A stretch of 64,000 nucleotides of DNA from Bacillota bacterium (GCA_023460955.1 JAEWOH010000070.1:124001-188000), one strand, 5' to 3'; counted from the stretch's first letter, positions 8,955 through 18,123 are shown. Notes: generated by a model not told the origin, from the letters alone. Program-made: numbers and translations.

Positions 8955-10439
8955 ATGAAGAAAATTACATCTTTTTTATTGATACTTTTCATACTGTTTA
9001 GTGCAGTCCCGCTGTCTGGTAACGTAAATGCAGCTGGAGTTACAGCTAAATCAGTAATATCAAGAATTTATGTCAACGGAGCTTATCAGCCTACCGAAGC
9101 ATATATGATAAACTCTCAGTACTATTACAAAATCCAGGATATAGCAGCTTCAGTTCGGGACTTGTCTGTTAGATTTACATATGTGAAGAATGGCAATAAC
9201 CTTAATCTGACAACGGAAAAGAATCATATTCTTAACGGAACAGAATACTCAGCCTCTTACTTGCTTGACTACCCTGCAACCAACGGAGGAGAGGTCCGTG
9301 TAGACGGAGCTGTGGCAAAGGTATCGGGCTATATAATTAACGGGAACTATTGCTTTAGCATGAAGGAGGCAGCAAAGCTTCTAGGCTGTGGGTATAAAGC
9401 TGTTGAAAAAGATAAGTATACCGATTATCAGCTGATGACAAGCTATAAGTATAATGCCTCAGGCAAACTGGAAAGAAAGCTCAAACAGCAGGGAAATACC
9501 GCCTTCAATAGACTGTGGGAAGGCTTTGCAGCAAACTACAAGGGTAACATATATTTTATGAGCAGTAATTCAGTGTATAAAATGAATAATGAAGGAACCC
9601 AGATAAAGAAACTTTTTGGGGGATATGTTACCAACATTAATCTTGTAAATGAAAGAATATATTATACCATAGGTGGGAAACTTTGCAGTACTGACTTGGA
9701 GGGTAATGATAGCATTGATCATGAACAGGCCATTTACGCCGGACCCGGTCAGTATATGCAAAAAGTGTTGATAGTGGATGATTCAGTTTACTGTATATAT
9801 AATGATTACGATTCTTGGGCAAATCCTAAAAGCACAAGTAATATCTACCAGTTCGAAATGATAGGCAGAGGCATGATACCTGATACCTGGCAGCGCCAGA
9901 CTATATTTTCTGTTGGTAACGCCTCAATAAACGACAATAAACTAGCCAACTTCTATATTGATGGTGATTATATATATTTCAATGGAGCATGGGTAAGTAG
10001 GGTGAAGTTGGACGAGTTTGGCAAGAAGATTCCCAGAGAGGTTTTAGCAGAGGGAGAATGGTATCAACAGCAAAAGTTCTCAGATGACAAAATTATTATG
10101 ATGGGCAATCAGGGCAAAAATGGCAGATGGCCTGGCAAAAATGGCTATCTTTATATTAAGAGTGTTAATGACAAGGATAATTGGAGTTTATATTTGAAGG
10201 AAGCTGTGTACACCTACACTGTCACAAATAATAAGCTGGTTTATGTACAAGACTATGACTTGTTTATAAGAGACCTGGACGGTAAAAATAAAACCAAGCT
10301 GCTTGGTCAGGATGGTAACTCCACTGTACTGTTTGGCATTGCCGGAGACTGGATAGTCGCAAGATCATCTTCAGATGTAGTGGCCGCAAAAACTACTCTG
10401 ATTAAACTGGATGGAACCAAGCCAGCTGTTGAGTTTTAA
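8955..10439 (+). CDS. Secreted DUF5050-like beta-propeller protein with N-terminal stalk-like domain
   Basis: 494 residues, ATG start with GGAGG 13 nt upstream. A signal peptide spans residues of about 1-26 (ends NVNAAG). Residues of about 38-165 resemble a copper-amine-oxidase-type stalk (YVNGAYQPTEAYMINSQYYY, then a second YIINGNYCFSMKEAAKLLG unit). Residues of about 190-490 form repeated blades with the DUF5050-like pattern (YKGNIYFMSSNSVYKMNNEG; ERIYYTIGGKLCSTDLEGND; DGDYIYFNG; NKLVYVQDYDLFIRDLDGKN). It is probably an extracellular propeller of unknown ligand. The pairing with the preceding WG-repeat protein suggests joint expression. A perfect terminator follows at 10499-10537. Confidence 0.65.
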   Translation: MKKITSFLLILFILFSAVPLSGNVNAAGVTAKSVISRIYVNGAYQPTEAYMINSQYYYKIQDIAASVRDLSVRFTYVKNGNNLNLTTEKNHILNGTEYSASYLLDYPATNGGEVRVDGAVAKVSGYIINGNYCFSMKEAAKLLGCGYKAVEKDKYTDYQLMTSYKYNASGKLERKLKQQGNTAFNRLWEGFAANYKGNIYFMSSNSVYKMNNEGTQIKKLFGGYVTNINLVNERIYYTIGGKLCSTDLEGNDSIDHEQAIYAGPGQYMQKVLIVDDSVYCIYNDYDSWANPKSTSNIYQFEMIGRGMIPDTWQRQTIFSVGNASINDNKLANFYIDGDYIYFNGAWVSRVKLDEFGKKIPREVLAEGEWYQQQKFSDDKIIMMGNQGKNGRWPGKNGYLYIKSVNDKDNWSLYLKEAVYTYTVTNNKLVYVQDYDLFIRDLDGKNKTKLLGQDGNSTVLFGIAGDWIVARSSSDVVAAKTTLIKLDGTKPAVEF

Positions 10440-10498
10440 ATTAATTCTTTAAGAGCAGCTTTGCTAACATTTTATGGAACCACTATAATAAGTATTAT

Positions 10499-10537
10499 GG
10501 AACTTCCTTCACTAAATTGATTAGTGAAGGAAGTTCC
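10499..10537. terminator. Bidirectional intrinsic terminator between convergent genes
   Basis: A perfect 17-bp inverted repeat (10499-10515 with 10521-10537, 5-nt loop ATTGA) is followed by TTTTAT on the plus strand. It ends the propeller operon and abuts the stop codon of the minus-strand kinase gene. Confidence 0.9.
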
Positions 10538-10539
10538 TT

Positions 10540-11811
10540 TTATGTAACGGCTTGAAATATAAACCAGCCATCAGCAACTGAAAATTGGTATATGCCGCCA
10601 TGCTTTTTTACGATATGAGCAATACTTTTTGTGCCGAAACCGTGACCAAGCTCTTTTGACACCGGAAGGCCACGATGAAATATTGGTTCTATGTGATAAG
10701 TATTTCGTATGTCAATACACAGCTTATTATTTTTGGAATATATACGAAGCTTGATGTTGCGTTTACTGCTATCAACGATATTTTCACAGGCATGTATGGC
10801 GTTTTCCAAAGCGTTTGACAATAGTGAGCATAGTTCGGTGTCACTAAAGGTTAGAGAGTCAGGCAACTTCGCATCTACTGTCAGTATGACTCCCGATTGC
10901 TTTGCTTTTGCGGCAAAAGCAGATAAAATGAGATTGACGGTTTCGTTTTGACAAAAGCGTGTGGGTGTAATGGCGTCCATGTCGGACTGGGCAGTCCTCA
11001 GATAGTCCTTTATCTCGTCTAAGCATCCTTTGGAGGCCAGGCTCTGTAGAAGAGCGAAATGGTGGCGCATGTCGTGTCGGTAGGCCGCTGCATTCTGATA
11101 CATCTGCCGCAGAGAAGCAAATTCAGTTTGCGCTTGCCTGAACTGCGTGTCCAGCATATCCCTCTCTCTTTGGACACTTGCCTGTTTTTGAGTTTCGGCG
11201 TAGTAATAAAGGACGAACATAAAATAGAGTGCCGACGTCACAAAGGGCATGGACTGAACAGCCACGCGAGTGCCACTGTACATAAGATCAGTGTAAACTG
11301 TGGTTGTAAAGTCGAAAATATAATAAAATGCCGGCATGGCACCAAACAACAGGCAGGATTTAACGGAGCGTTCCATCAGATGCCGAACAGATTCCACCAC
11401 ATATTTATGCAAAAAATAATAGCTCACAAACACAGCCATGATATAGCTGGCATGGTTTATAGAAACGCTGTCAAAAGCGGCACCTGCGACACTGCCGATC
11501 CAACGGGGAAGCTGGCAACATAGAAAGGAAGCGAACATGCTGGTTACAGAAATCATCCACGATCGTTTTAGGTACGTGCTAATAAAAATAGCCACAGGCA
11601 AATGTGTAAGCAGTGGATATAATTTTATCGTTAAAGTCATACCCCAGTATCGCAAGCTTGTGATTTGCATAATAAATAAAATAACGGTAAAGCACCCGAA
11701 CACCAGATAATTTTTCAATGTACGCGACATTCCGGCAAAACTGACTGCCACTGCCGTACCGAATAATAGGGCAAACCAGTAGCGAGAAAATTCAATAATA
11801 ACTGCTATCAT
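10540..11811 (-). CDS. GHKL-family sensor histidine kinase (AgrC/ComD-like)
   Basis: 423 residues. The N-terminal 205 residues are hydrophobic, with about six membrane segments and no obvious extracytoplasmic domain. A coiled linker (about 206-240) leads to the histidine box, YRHDMRHH, with H246 the likely phosphorylated residue. The ATPase domain shows the N box (SNALENAIHAC, N333/N337) and a G box (GHGFGTKSIAHIV, about 398-410). This layout matches peptide- or envelope-sensing kinases that phosphorylate LytTR regulators. The cognate regulator gene lies immediately upstream in the same transcript, 2 bp away. No AgrD-like peptide gene is visible nearby, so the ligand is unknown. Confidence 0.85.
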   Translation of the reverse strand: MIAVIIEFSRYWFALLFGTAVAVSFAGMSRTLKNYLVFGCFTVILFIMQITSLRYWGMTLTIKLYPLLTHLPVAIFISTYLKRSWMISVTSMFASFLCCQLPRWIGSVAGAAFDSVSINHASYIMAVFVSYYFLHKYVVESVRHLMERSVKSCLLFGAMPAFYYIFDFTTTVYTDLMYSGTRVAVQSMPFVTSALYFMFVLYYYAETQKQASVQRERDMLDTQFRQAQTEFASLRQMYQNAAAYRHDMRHHFALLQSLASKGCLDEIKDYLRTAQSDMDAITPTRFCQNETVNLILSAFAAKAKQSGVILTVDAKLPDSLTFSDTELCSLLSNALENAIHACENIVDSSKRNIKLRIYSKNNKLCIDIRNTYHIEPIFHRGLPVSKELGHGFGTKSIAHIVKKHGGIYQFSVADGWFIFQAVT

Positions 11812-11813
11812 TT

Positions 11814-12539
11814 TTAGTAACCCTCCATTTGATAAGACAGATACTGTTGCTTAATTTCCCGCGCCTTACCCTGTGCAACAGGAACAGACGAAAGAGACTG
11901 TAATGTTACTTTCTTATTTTCAATAGTATTCACATACTGCATATTTACAATAAAAGAACGGTGCGTTTTAATAAAACAGTTAAATTTTAGCAAGTTCTCG
12001 CAGACGGCGGAGAAGGATTCCGTACACTCAATCACCTTACCGGACAGCAGATGATATAAAACATTTCTTCCTATGACCTCGGCAAAAACCAAATTGGAGA
12101 TAAGTATTTTTTGAATTCCTTCATTACTCTTTACAATAATACAGTCGTTATTTTTCTCCACTTTTATGTGCTCCAGAATGTCATCAAAGGTGAAGAACAA
12201 CTTCTCTTTCGAGATGGGCTTTAATACATAGTTAATGGCCTTCACCGAATAGCTTTCCAATGCATACTCGGATGATGATGTAAAGAACAATATGGGTGAG
12301 GTTTTGTCAAAAGTTCGGATTTCCTTTGCAACATCAATGCCCATAAAGCCCGGCATAATGATATCCAGACAGTATATATCAAACTTCTTTCCTTTTTCTA
12401 GTGTGGAAACAAGTTCAAATCCATTTTGAAAGACGACATATTCACAGTTCAATTGCTTAGTTGACCTATATTGGTTTATAAGTTGGATCATATTAGCTAA
12501 TTCATCTATATTATCATCACAGATCGCAATTTGTAGCAT
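11814..12539 (-). CDS. LytTR-family response regulator
   Basis: 241 residues. The receiver domain (about 1-120) has the acidic pair D8/D9, phospho-acceptor D59 in CLDIIMPG, T87 and K107 (VLKPIS). The C-terminal LytTR DNA-binding domain (about 135-235) shows NLVFAEVIGRNVLYHLLSG and the typical KTHRSFIVNMQYVNTIENKK core. It is the first gene of the regulator-kinase operon and diverges from the lipoprotein-LemA operon. LytTR proteins bind direct repeats about 21 bp apart, and such a repeat lies in the intergenic region (12604-12637), so control of the divergent operon, autoregulation, or both is likely. Confidence 0.9.
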   Translation of the reverse strand: MLQIAICDDNIDELANMIQLINQYRSTKQLNCEYVVFQNGFELVSTLEKGKKFDIYCLDIIMPGFMGIDVAKEIRTFDKTSPILFFTSSSEYALESYSVKAINYVLKPISKEKLFFTFDDILEHIKVEKNNDCIIVKSNEGIQKILISNLVFAEVIGRNVLYHLLSGKVIECTESFSAVCENLLKFNCFIKTHRSFIVNMQYVNTIENKKVTLQSLSSVPVAQGKAREIKQQYLSYQMEGY

Positions 12540-12603
12540 TGGATTTCCTCCATTCCTCTATTTTTCCAACATAATTATACCATAAAAACTTAATATTCGA
12601 CAT

Positions 12604-12637
12604 AATGCTTCATGCAGAAAAAACAATGTTTCATGCA
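12604..12637 (+). promoter_or_regulatory. Candidate LytTR operator (13-bp direct repeats, 21-bp period)
   Basis: AATGCTTCATGCA (12604-12616) is repeated as AATGTTTCATGCA (12625-12637), one mismatch, start-to-start distance 21 bp. This geometry, two turns of helix on one face, is characteristic of LytTR (AgrA-type) sites. It lies between the LytTR regulator gene and the divergent lipoprotein operon. A possible -10 (TAAGAT, 12661-12666) has no good -35, which fits a promoter needing an activator bound just upstream. Confidence 0.6.
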
Positions 12638-12722
12638 ACACGCGGTTATTTCGGAGAAATTAAGATAAGCTTGAATTTAAGGAATGTTCCTATACAAATA
12701 AATTTAAATGGAGGATTTTAAA

Positions 12723-13328
12723 ATGAAAAGATTACTGGTACTTATGACTATACTTACCCTTTCTCTCAGCCTTACGGCCTGCGGCGAGGACAAAGATTCG
12801 GCGGCTCCTGTTACCGAAACTGCGTCATCAGTAAGTGGCGCTGACTCCTCAGCGAGTGTTGCTGATACATCCGAACTGGATGAACTAATCGCTGTCACCG
12901 GCAATGGACTCAGTTTCGGTCTACCCATAGACATAAAGTATGTAAAGACCGATGAGAGCAATGGTGGGATGATCTTTTCCAATGACGAGAGAACCGCAGT
13001 TGTTACTGTTGGGGCTAAGACAGAGGAAAACATAACAAGCGCCGATATTACCGATGATGTCCTATTACAAGTGATTTCAGGAGCTGGCGCACTAAAAGGT
13101 GCAGTACTTGAAAATTCCGGTACTGTGGAACAGTTCGGCGGTACAGCCGTTGTCGGTTTTGGTAAGGTGACCATGCCAAACGAGACAGTCATGAAAACTG
13201 CTTTGCAGTATTTCTTTCCTTCGGACGGAGGATGCTATGTTATCAGTTACCACTATGCTGTTGATGTGGAAACAAGTTTGGATGCCAATATAGAGAGGGT
13301 TATGGCCACTGTGAAAATTGCAGAATAA
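12723..13328 (+). CDS. Small lipoprotein, first gene of the LemA/DUF2207 operon
   Basis: 201 residues. ATG 12723 is preferred over the in-frame ATG at 12708, because the latter overlaps the GGAGG (12710-12714) that serves 12723. The N-terminus is a lipoprotein signal with lipobox LTAC (C20), followed by a Ser/Ala-rich linker to about residue 52. The remaining 150 residues form one compact domain (starts ITVTGNGLSFGLP-like region, contains NDERTAVVTVGAK and FPSDGGCYVISYHY) that I do not recognise. It is probably anchored on the outer face of the membrane and may report to the divergent kinase (inference). Confidence 0.75.
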   Translation: MKRLLVLMTILTLSLSLTACGEDKDSAAPVTETASSVSGADSSASVADTSELDELIAVTGNGLSFGLPIDIKYVKTDESNGGMIFSNDERTAVVTVGAKTEENITSADITDDVLLQVISGAGALKGAVLENSGTVEQFGGTAVVGFGKVTMPNETVMKTALQYFFPSDGGCYVISYHYAVDVETSLDANIERVMATVKIAE

Positions 13329-13386
13329 CAGACTATAAGTATTAAACTAGGAACTGAACCAACCAGAAATATAGAGGTCAAAAAGT

Positions 13387-13415
13387 GGGTAGACAGAAAC
13401 TTAATCTGTCTGCCC
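13387..13415 (+). other. Intercistronic hairpin before lemA
   Basis: GGGTAGACAGA (13387-13397) pairs with TCTGTCTGCCC (13405-13415), one G-T wobble, 7-nt loop. No T run follows, so it is more likely an mRNA-processing or stabilising stem than a terminator. Confidence 0.5.
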
Positions 13416-13438
13416 ATTACAAATTGGAGGATTATATT

Positions 13439-13993
13439 ATGCAGCCGACTTTCATCGCGGTTATAGCAATTATAGCGGTCATTGTCCTATGGGCAATTTC
13501 AACGCAACGCAAGCTAGTGGTGCTTGATGAGAATATCAGCAATGCCATGAGTCAAATTGGGGTACAGCTGTCAAGCCGTTTCGACGCTCTGACTGCTCTG
13601 CTGGATCTGGCCAAGGGCTATGCAAAACATGAAAGCGAAACCTTAATTGAAACCATTAAATCCAGACGAAGCGTGATTACAGCAAAATCTACTCCAAATG
13701 ATGTACTGCGCCAGGAAGGAATTATTTCTGAAGCATTGGGCCGGATTGCCATGGTGACGGAGCAATACCCTGACTTAAAAGCCAATCAGAATTATATTAA
13801 AACAATGGAGGCTGTGGAAACCTTTGAAAACATGGTACGTACCAGCCGCCTGATATACAATGACAGCGTGACCAAGTTAAACCGTGAAATACGGATGTTC
13901 CCGGTCTCAATGATTGCCGGGATGTTAGGCTTCCGCCAAAGAGAATATCTTGAAGAACAGGCAGCTAAGGCAGATATGCCAAGCATGAAATGA
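13439..13993 (+). CDS. lemA: LemA family membrane protein
   Basis: 184 residues from ATG 13439, which has GGAGG (13426-13430) at proper spacing; the longer frame from 13385 would begin inside a hairpin and is rejected. Residues of about 5-21 form a single N-terminal membrane segment. The rest is the all-helical LemA fold, with the family pattern LDENISNAMSQIGVQLSSR near residue 30 and NREIRMFPVSMIAGMLGF near the end (families usually have a YN..V..YN....FP pattern; YNDSVTKLNREIRMFP is seen). Its function is not defined biochemically. It is often coded next to DUF2207/TPM proteins, as here: the next start overlaps its stop codon. Confidence 0.88.
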   Translation: MQPTFIAVIAIIAVIVLWAISTQRKLVVLDENISNAMSQIGVQLSSRFDALTALLDLAKGYAKHESETLIETIKSRRSVITAKSTPNDVLRQEGIISEALGRIAMVTEQYPDLKANQNYIKTMEAVETFENMVRTSRLIYNDSVTKLNREIRMFPVSMIAGMLGFRQREYLEEQAAKADMPSMK

Positions 13994-15696
13994 GGCGTTC
14001 TATGCGGAAAACAATGAGCAGCCTAATAATATGTTTAATATTACTGGTTGGGTTTAATAGCCCGGCTTTTGCAGCAAATCAGGTTAATTCCATCAATATT
14101 CAAACAGTCATTTATAAAGATGGCTCAATGCACATTACACAAATCTGGGAAGGGCACTTTGAAGAAGGAACAGAAAGCTACCTTCCTATGAATGCGCCTG
14201 ATTATCTGACTATCAGTGAACTAAAGGTCTCAGACCAAAACGGTATTTACACTACAATGCCCCATTGGGACATTAACTGGAACTTTGAAGAAAAGGCCAA
14301 AAAATGCGGTATTAATTATACTGATAATGGTTATGAAATCTGTTATGGTATCAGCCAGTACGGGAAAAACCGCTATACAATTGAATATAAGCTGGATAAT
14401 GTGGTAGGGGGTTATACTGACAGGGATGGCGTAAACTTCCGATTTGTTAATGACCGTATGAATACAACACCTACCGATGTGACGGTTAAAATCCAACTTG
14501 CAGACGGTACGCCCATCACAGATGAAATTGCCGATATATGGGGCTTTGGCTTTTCAGGAAAAGTGATATTCGAAAATGGAAGTATCGTTGCCCGAACAGA
14601 TACGCCGATTCAGGCTGAAAACAATGTGACGGTACTACTTGCCATAGATAAAGGAATTATATCTCCTTCACGGCAGGAAGCGGGGAGCTTTGAAGAGCTA
14701 AAGGAGAAAGCCTTTGAGGGCAGTGATTACGATTCCACAGGATACACCGACGAGGATGTGTCCGCACTTGATGTAATCATCTCGATTCTGCTTTTTGTCG
14801 TACTTCCCATCGGCTTGATTATCTGGATTTCCAGACTCAAAAAGAAAAGAGCAAAGAAAAAACGGCAAAGATTCGCAGAGCAATTCGGATATTTCCGTGA
14901 ACTTCCCAACGAAGGCAATCTGAGCGCCACCTATACGTTAGGGAGAATGTTTGATGAGTGTACGGAGGGTACAATTCTTGCCACAGGAATGCTTCGGCTA
15001 CTCCAGTTGGGCTGCCTGTCCTCTACAGAAACGCAGGAAGCCGGCTTTATGGGCAAGACCAAAGAAACTGTCACCCTGCGGCTTATGGGCGGAAAGCATC
15101 ACACAATGAATGAGTATGATGAGTACCTTTACACGGTATTGGAGAGCGCTGCCGGACCGGATGCCATCTTGCAAGCTAAGGAGCTGGAACACTTTGCGAA
15201 TCAAAATGATAAGCTGCTTCGTGCTTATATTCAAAAGCATGACAGTGCGGGAAAAGACTATTTAAGTGAAAAGCACTGCCTGAAACGGTGGAGTATTCCT
15301 GCCAAGCTAACTGACCTGACGCCGGCGGGTGAAAAGGAACTGGGCGAGTTGTTGGGACTAAAAAGGTATCTGCAGGATTTTTCATTGGTTGCCGAGCGTG
15401 GTATCAAGGAAATCCCGATTTGGAAGGAGTTGCTGTCCTATGCTATGCTTTTTGGAATAGCCGATCAGGTGGCGGAGCAAATGAAAGAATTATATCCGGA
15501 TCTTTCTTCCGAGGTGACGGATTACAGCAGGAGTATAGTTACAGCCTATTCCTATAACTATTTGCTTTACAGCAATATGATAAAAGCCGAACAACAGCGC
15601 GAACAGGAACAACGCAGCAGTGGAGGCGGAGGATTTGCTTCCTTTAATGGGGGTGGTGGCTCCATCGGCGGCGGTTCTGGCGGCGGAACAAGATAA
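13990..15696 (+). CDS. DUF2207 domain-containing membrane protein (YciQ-like)
   Basis: 568 residues; the start codon overlaps the lemA stop (ATGA), implying translational coupling. A signal peptide covers about residues 1-29 (ends SPAFAAN). The extracytoplasmic DUF2207 domain follows (about 32-235; YKDGSMHITQIWEG at its start). One membrane segment lies at about 259-283 and is followed by a very basic stop-transfer stretch (KKKRAKKKRQR). A cytoplasmic domain of about 270 residues ends in a glycine-rich tail (SSGGGG ... GGSGGGTR), typical of the family. No second strong membrane segment is obvious in the cytoplasmic part, whereas many homologues have more. Role unknown; envelope homeostasis is inferred from context. 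Confidence 0.82.
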   Translation: MRRSMRKTMSSLIICLILLVGFNSPAFAANQVNSINIQTVIYKDGSMHITQIWEGHFEEGTESYLPMNAPDYLTISELKVSDQNGIYTTMPHWDINWNFEEKAKKCGINYTDNGYEICYGISQYGKNRYTIEYKLDNVVGGYTDRDGVNFRFVNDRMNTTPTDVTVKIQLADGTPITDEIADIWGFGFSGKVIFENGSIVARTDTPIQAENNVTVLLAIDKGIISPSRQEAGSFEELKEKAFEGSDYDSTGYTDEDVSALDVIISILLFVVLPIGLIIWISRLKKKRAKKKRQRFAEQFGYFRELPNEGNLSATYTLGRMFDECTEGTILATGMLRLLQLGCLSSTETQEAGFMGKTKETVTLRLMGGKHHTMNEYDEYLYTVLESAAGPDAILQAKELEHFANQNDKLLRAYIQKHDSAGKDYLSEKHCLKRWSIPAKLTDLTPAGEKELGELLGLKRYLQDFSLVAERGIKEIPIWKELLSYAMLFGIADQVAEQMKELYPDLSSEVTDYSRSIVTAYSYNYLLYSNMIKAEQQREQEQRSSGGGGFASFNGGGGSIGGGSGGGTR

Positions 15697-15724
15697 TTAT
15701 TTAGAGTATACGGAGGTAATGATT

Positions 15725-16633
15725 ATGGGCTTATTTTCTAAAAAACCACCTTGCCCCATCTGCGGAGGCAAGATTTCGTGGTTTCTGCCAGCGAAAATCG
15801 AGGGCGAATACATCTGTGACACTTGCTACAGCAAAATTGATATGGAGAGCGACAAGTCTGGCCGACTGACGATGCAAGGCTTTAAGGAATATTTAGTATT
15901 TTACGATCAAAACCAGTTGCTGAGAGACCAATTCGCTATTTCTGAACGAATTGACTTTGGTCTTTGGGATACTAAAATAATCTTTGATTATCAGAATAAG
16001 CTGTTTTGCATGAGCAAGAACCCAGACAAGACTGTATTTGAAGGTAAGCAACTCAAATCCTTTATCATTAAAGAGGACAGCACACCACTGTTTGAGGGTA
16101 CGGCGGAGGCCATCAGATGCTATGCCAGCACCGTACCGGAGAGAGCCATGGCGCTTGCACCGCATATCTCTCAGTTCATGATGAGTAGACAGATGGCTCG
16201 TGCACTTGACAAGCTGGATGACGGCAAGGAAAACAGGACAGCACCAATGCAGAATTTTAATGTGCCTGAACCCTTTCGGGCATTTAACGTGGAACTGCAT
16301 TTCGACCACCCCTACTGGACGGTGATTAAGTGCGACATGGACGGTCCCCGATTTAGTAATACTCACCCCGATGTAAACGACTACATTCTTTCGTATCAAC
16401 GATGTATTGAAGAAATTTCAAAGCTGGTCGATGCATTAAAGACGGTTGCCTTTCCCGGCACGCCTAAGCAGCCTGTTAACCTTGGTTTGGCGGGAGTACA
16501 AACAGTACATACAACCGTTGCACCTCCTATCGATGCCATTGAAGAAATCAAAAAATACAAGACTTTGATGGAAGAAGGCATCATTTCTCAACAGGAGTTT
16601 GAAGCAAAGAAAAAGCAGCTGCTTGGAATTTAA
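15725..16633 (+). CDS. Zinc-ribbon (DUF4428-like) protein with C-terminal SHOCT domain
   Basis: 302 residues from ATG 15725; GGAGG at 15712-15716 is 8 nt from this codon but only 2 nt from the ATG at 15719. Residues of about 8-35 hold two CxxC pairs (CPICGG and CDTCYS) forming a zinc ribbon. A middle region (about 50-230) is of the PH-like type seen in DUF4428 proteins (QNKLFCMSKNPDKTVFEGKQ). The C-terminal 30 residues are a SHOCT helix hairpin (YKTLMEEGIISQQEFEAKKK). No membrane segment. It is the last gene of the lipoprotein-lemA-DUF2207 operon, 28 bp after DUF2207. SHOCT is usually an oligomerisation module. Confidence 0.75.
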   Translation: MGLFSKKPPCPICGGKISWFLPAKIEGEYICDTCYSKIDMESDKSGRLTMQGFKEYLVFYDQNQLLRDQFAISERIDFGLWDTKIIFDYQNKLFCMSKNPDKTVFEGKQLKSFIIKEDSTPLFEGTAEAIRCYASTVPERAMALAPHISQFMMSRQMARALDKLDDGKENRTAPMQNFNVPEPFRAFNVELHFDHPYWTVIKCDMDGPRFSNTHPDVNDYILSYQRCIEEISKLVDALKTVAFPGTPKQPVNLGLAGVQTVHTTVAPPIDAIEEIKKYKTLMEEGIISQQEFEAKKKQLLGI

Positions 16634-16848
16634 AGAAATAGAAAGGCTTGAGGCTATCTATTTTCGTACACGTAGTCCATTATGGGCTTGAGATAGCCGG
16701 ATAGTTCTTTTGTTTTAGGAGTGTTTTCAGTGAAAAGAGAAGACAATTCGTATGCACAAATAAAGAGCAAATCTATTTGAAAGTATGTTATCATATTAAC
16801 AGGTTTTGAGCTTTTTATATAACTACGGCCTAAGATGAGAGGAATTAT
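16634..16848. other. Intergenic region upstream of guanine deaminase, with a possible decayed gene end on the minus strand
   Basis: A minus-strand frame ending at 16654 finishes with a protein-like tail (ELSSLFTENTPKTKELSGYL, then a short KPIMDYVYENR end). Upstream it runs antisense through guaD without a start signal, so at most about 45 codons of an old gene survive. No purine riboswitch consensus is visible before guaD. Confidence 0.3.
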
Positions 16849-18123
16849 ATGGAGAAATACAGCAGATATAGAGCATACAGAGGAAATGTAATATACAGTC
16901 AAAATAAAGATACTCTGGTTAGCAAAGAGAATTCGTATATATTGGTTCTTGACGGACAGGTAAAGGAGATTTGCAGTCAATTGCCGGAGAACTTTCCTAA
17001 AGATAATATTATTGATTGGGGAAGTAATCTTATCATTCCTGGTTTTTGTGACATGCATGTGCATGCACCGCAGTTTTTGCAAAGAGGCATTGGGATGGAT
17101 AGAGAGCTTTTAGACTGGTTGAATACATATACATACCCAAATGAAGCAAAGTTTAAGGACAAAGATCATGCAAGAAAGGTGTATTCTCTTTTTGTAGATG
17201 AGCTATTACGCCAGGGAACTTTACATGTGAATTGTTTCCCATCCATTCATTATGAAGCATCTGAAATTCTTTTTGATATACTTAAACAAAAGGGATTGTT
17301 TGCATTCACAGGAAAGCTGAATATGGATCAAAATAGTCCAGAATATTATATCGAGGATACAGAACAGTCTATAATTGATACCGAAAGATTTATTGAGCAG
17401 CATCAAGAAGCTGGAAATGTAAGGACTTCAATCGTTCCGAGATTTACAATTACCTGTAGCGAGAAATTATTGGCCGGGTTGGGAAGACTATCCCAAAAGT
17501 ATGGTGTTCCCGTTCATTCTCATATGTGCGAGGCTGTCAACGAAATGAATGTTTGCAAGGAACTTTTCCCGAATTTTAAAAATGGAGCAGATATTTTTTA
17601 TCAGAATAATTTGCTTGGACAAAGTCCTACTATAATGGCACATTGTATCTTTATGGATGATGATGTTTTAAAATTAATGAGAAATCCAAACTGTATGGCG
17701 GTTCATTGTCCCGATGCGACTGCAAATATTAATGCTGGTGGTATAATGCCGGTTAAAAAGCTTTTGGAGTTGGGTATAAACCTGGCAATAGGTAGTGATA
17801 TAGGTTCCGGTGCAAGTCTGTCGATTGCAAAAGGAATAGCCAGCACTATCCAACATTCAAAAATCCGCAATATGTTTGACCCGGAATGGGAAGCTGTAAA
17901 CCTTGCAGAAGCTTTCTATATGGCAACCCGTTCTGGTGGAAGATATTTCGAAAACGTTGGGGCATTTGATGAGGGGTATTGTTTCAATGCAATAGTAATC
18001 GATGATAGTAACATGTACGGAGAAGAATTAACTCCTGTAGAACGGTTGGAACGCTTTTGCTATGCAGGAGATGACAGAAATATAATTATGAGATATATTT
18101 TGGGAAAAGAAGTTGAAATATAA
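16849..18123 (+). CDS. guaD: Guanine deaminase
   Basis: 424 residues, within the usual range for the amidohydrolase family. It converts guanine to xanthine and ammonia in the cytosol. Zinc/catalytic residues are visible in order: H70 and H72 in DMHVHAPQF, H225 and E228 in HSHMCEA, H265 in MAHC, D317 in GSDIGSG. The PRFTITCS stretch and the HCPDATANI loop, where guanine deaminases typically have HCPxSN, mark the subfamily. ATG start with an AGAGGA ribosome binding site 8 nt upstream. It stands alone between a decayed region and a terminator, so it is probably monocistronic. Confidence 0.88.
   Translation: MEKYSRYRAYRGNVIYSQNKDTLVSKENSYILVLDGQVKEICSQLPENFPKDNIIDWGSNLIIPGFCDMHVHAPQFLQRGIGMDRELLDWLNTYTYPNEAKFKDKDHARKVYSLFVDELLRQGTLHVNCFPSIHYEASEILFDILKQKGLFAFTGKLNMDQNSPEYYIEDTEQSIIDTERFIEQHQEAGNVRTSIVPRFTITCSEKLLAGLGRLSQKYGVPVHSHMCEAVNEMNVCKELFPNFKNGADIFYQNNLLGQSPTIMAHCIFMDDDVLKLMRNPNCMAVHCPDATANINAGGIMPVKKLLELGINLAIGSDIGSGASLSIAKGIASTIQHSKIRNMFDPEWEAVNLAEAFYMATRSGGRYFENVGAFDEGYCFNAIVIDDSNMYGEELTPVERLERFCYAGDDRNIIMRYILGKEVEI

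Noticed and set aside
16634..16848. Purine riboswitch upstream of guanine deaminase
   Set aside because: The conserved purine aptamer loops and stems are not seen on either strand.
16654..17082. 142-codon minus-strand frame overlapping guaD
   Set aside because: Most of it is antisense to a clear guanine deaminase gene and has no ribosome binding site; only its last 45 codons look protein-like, at most a relic.
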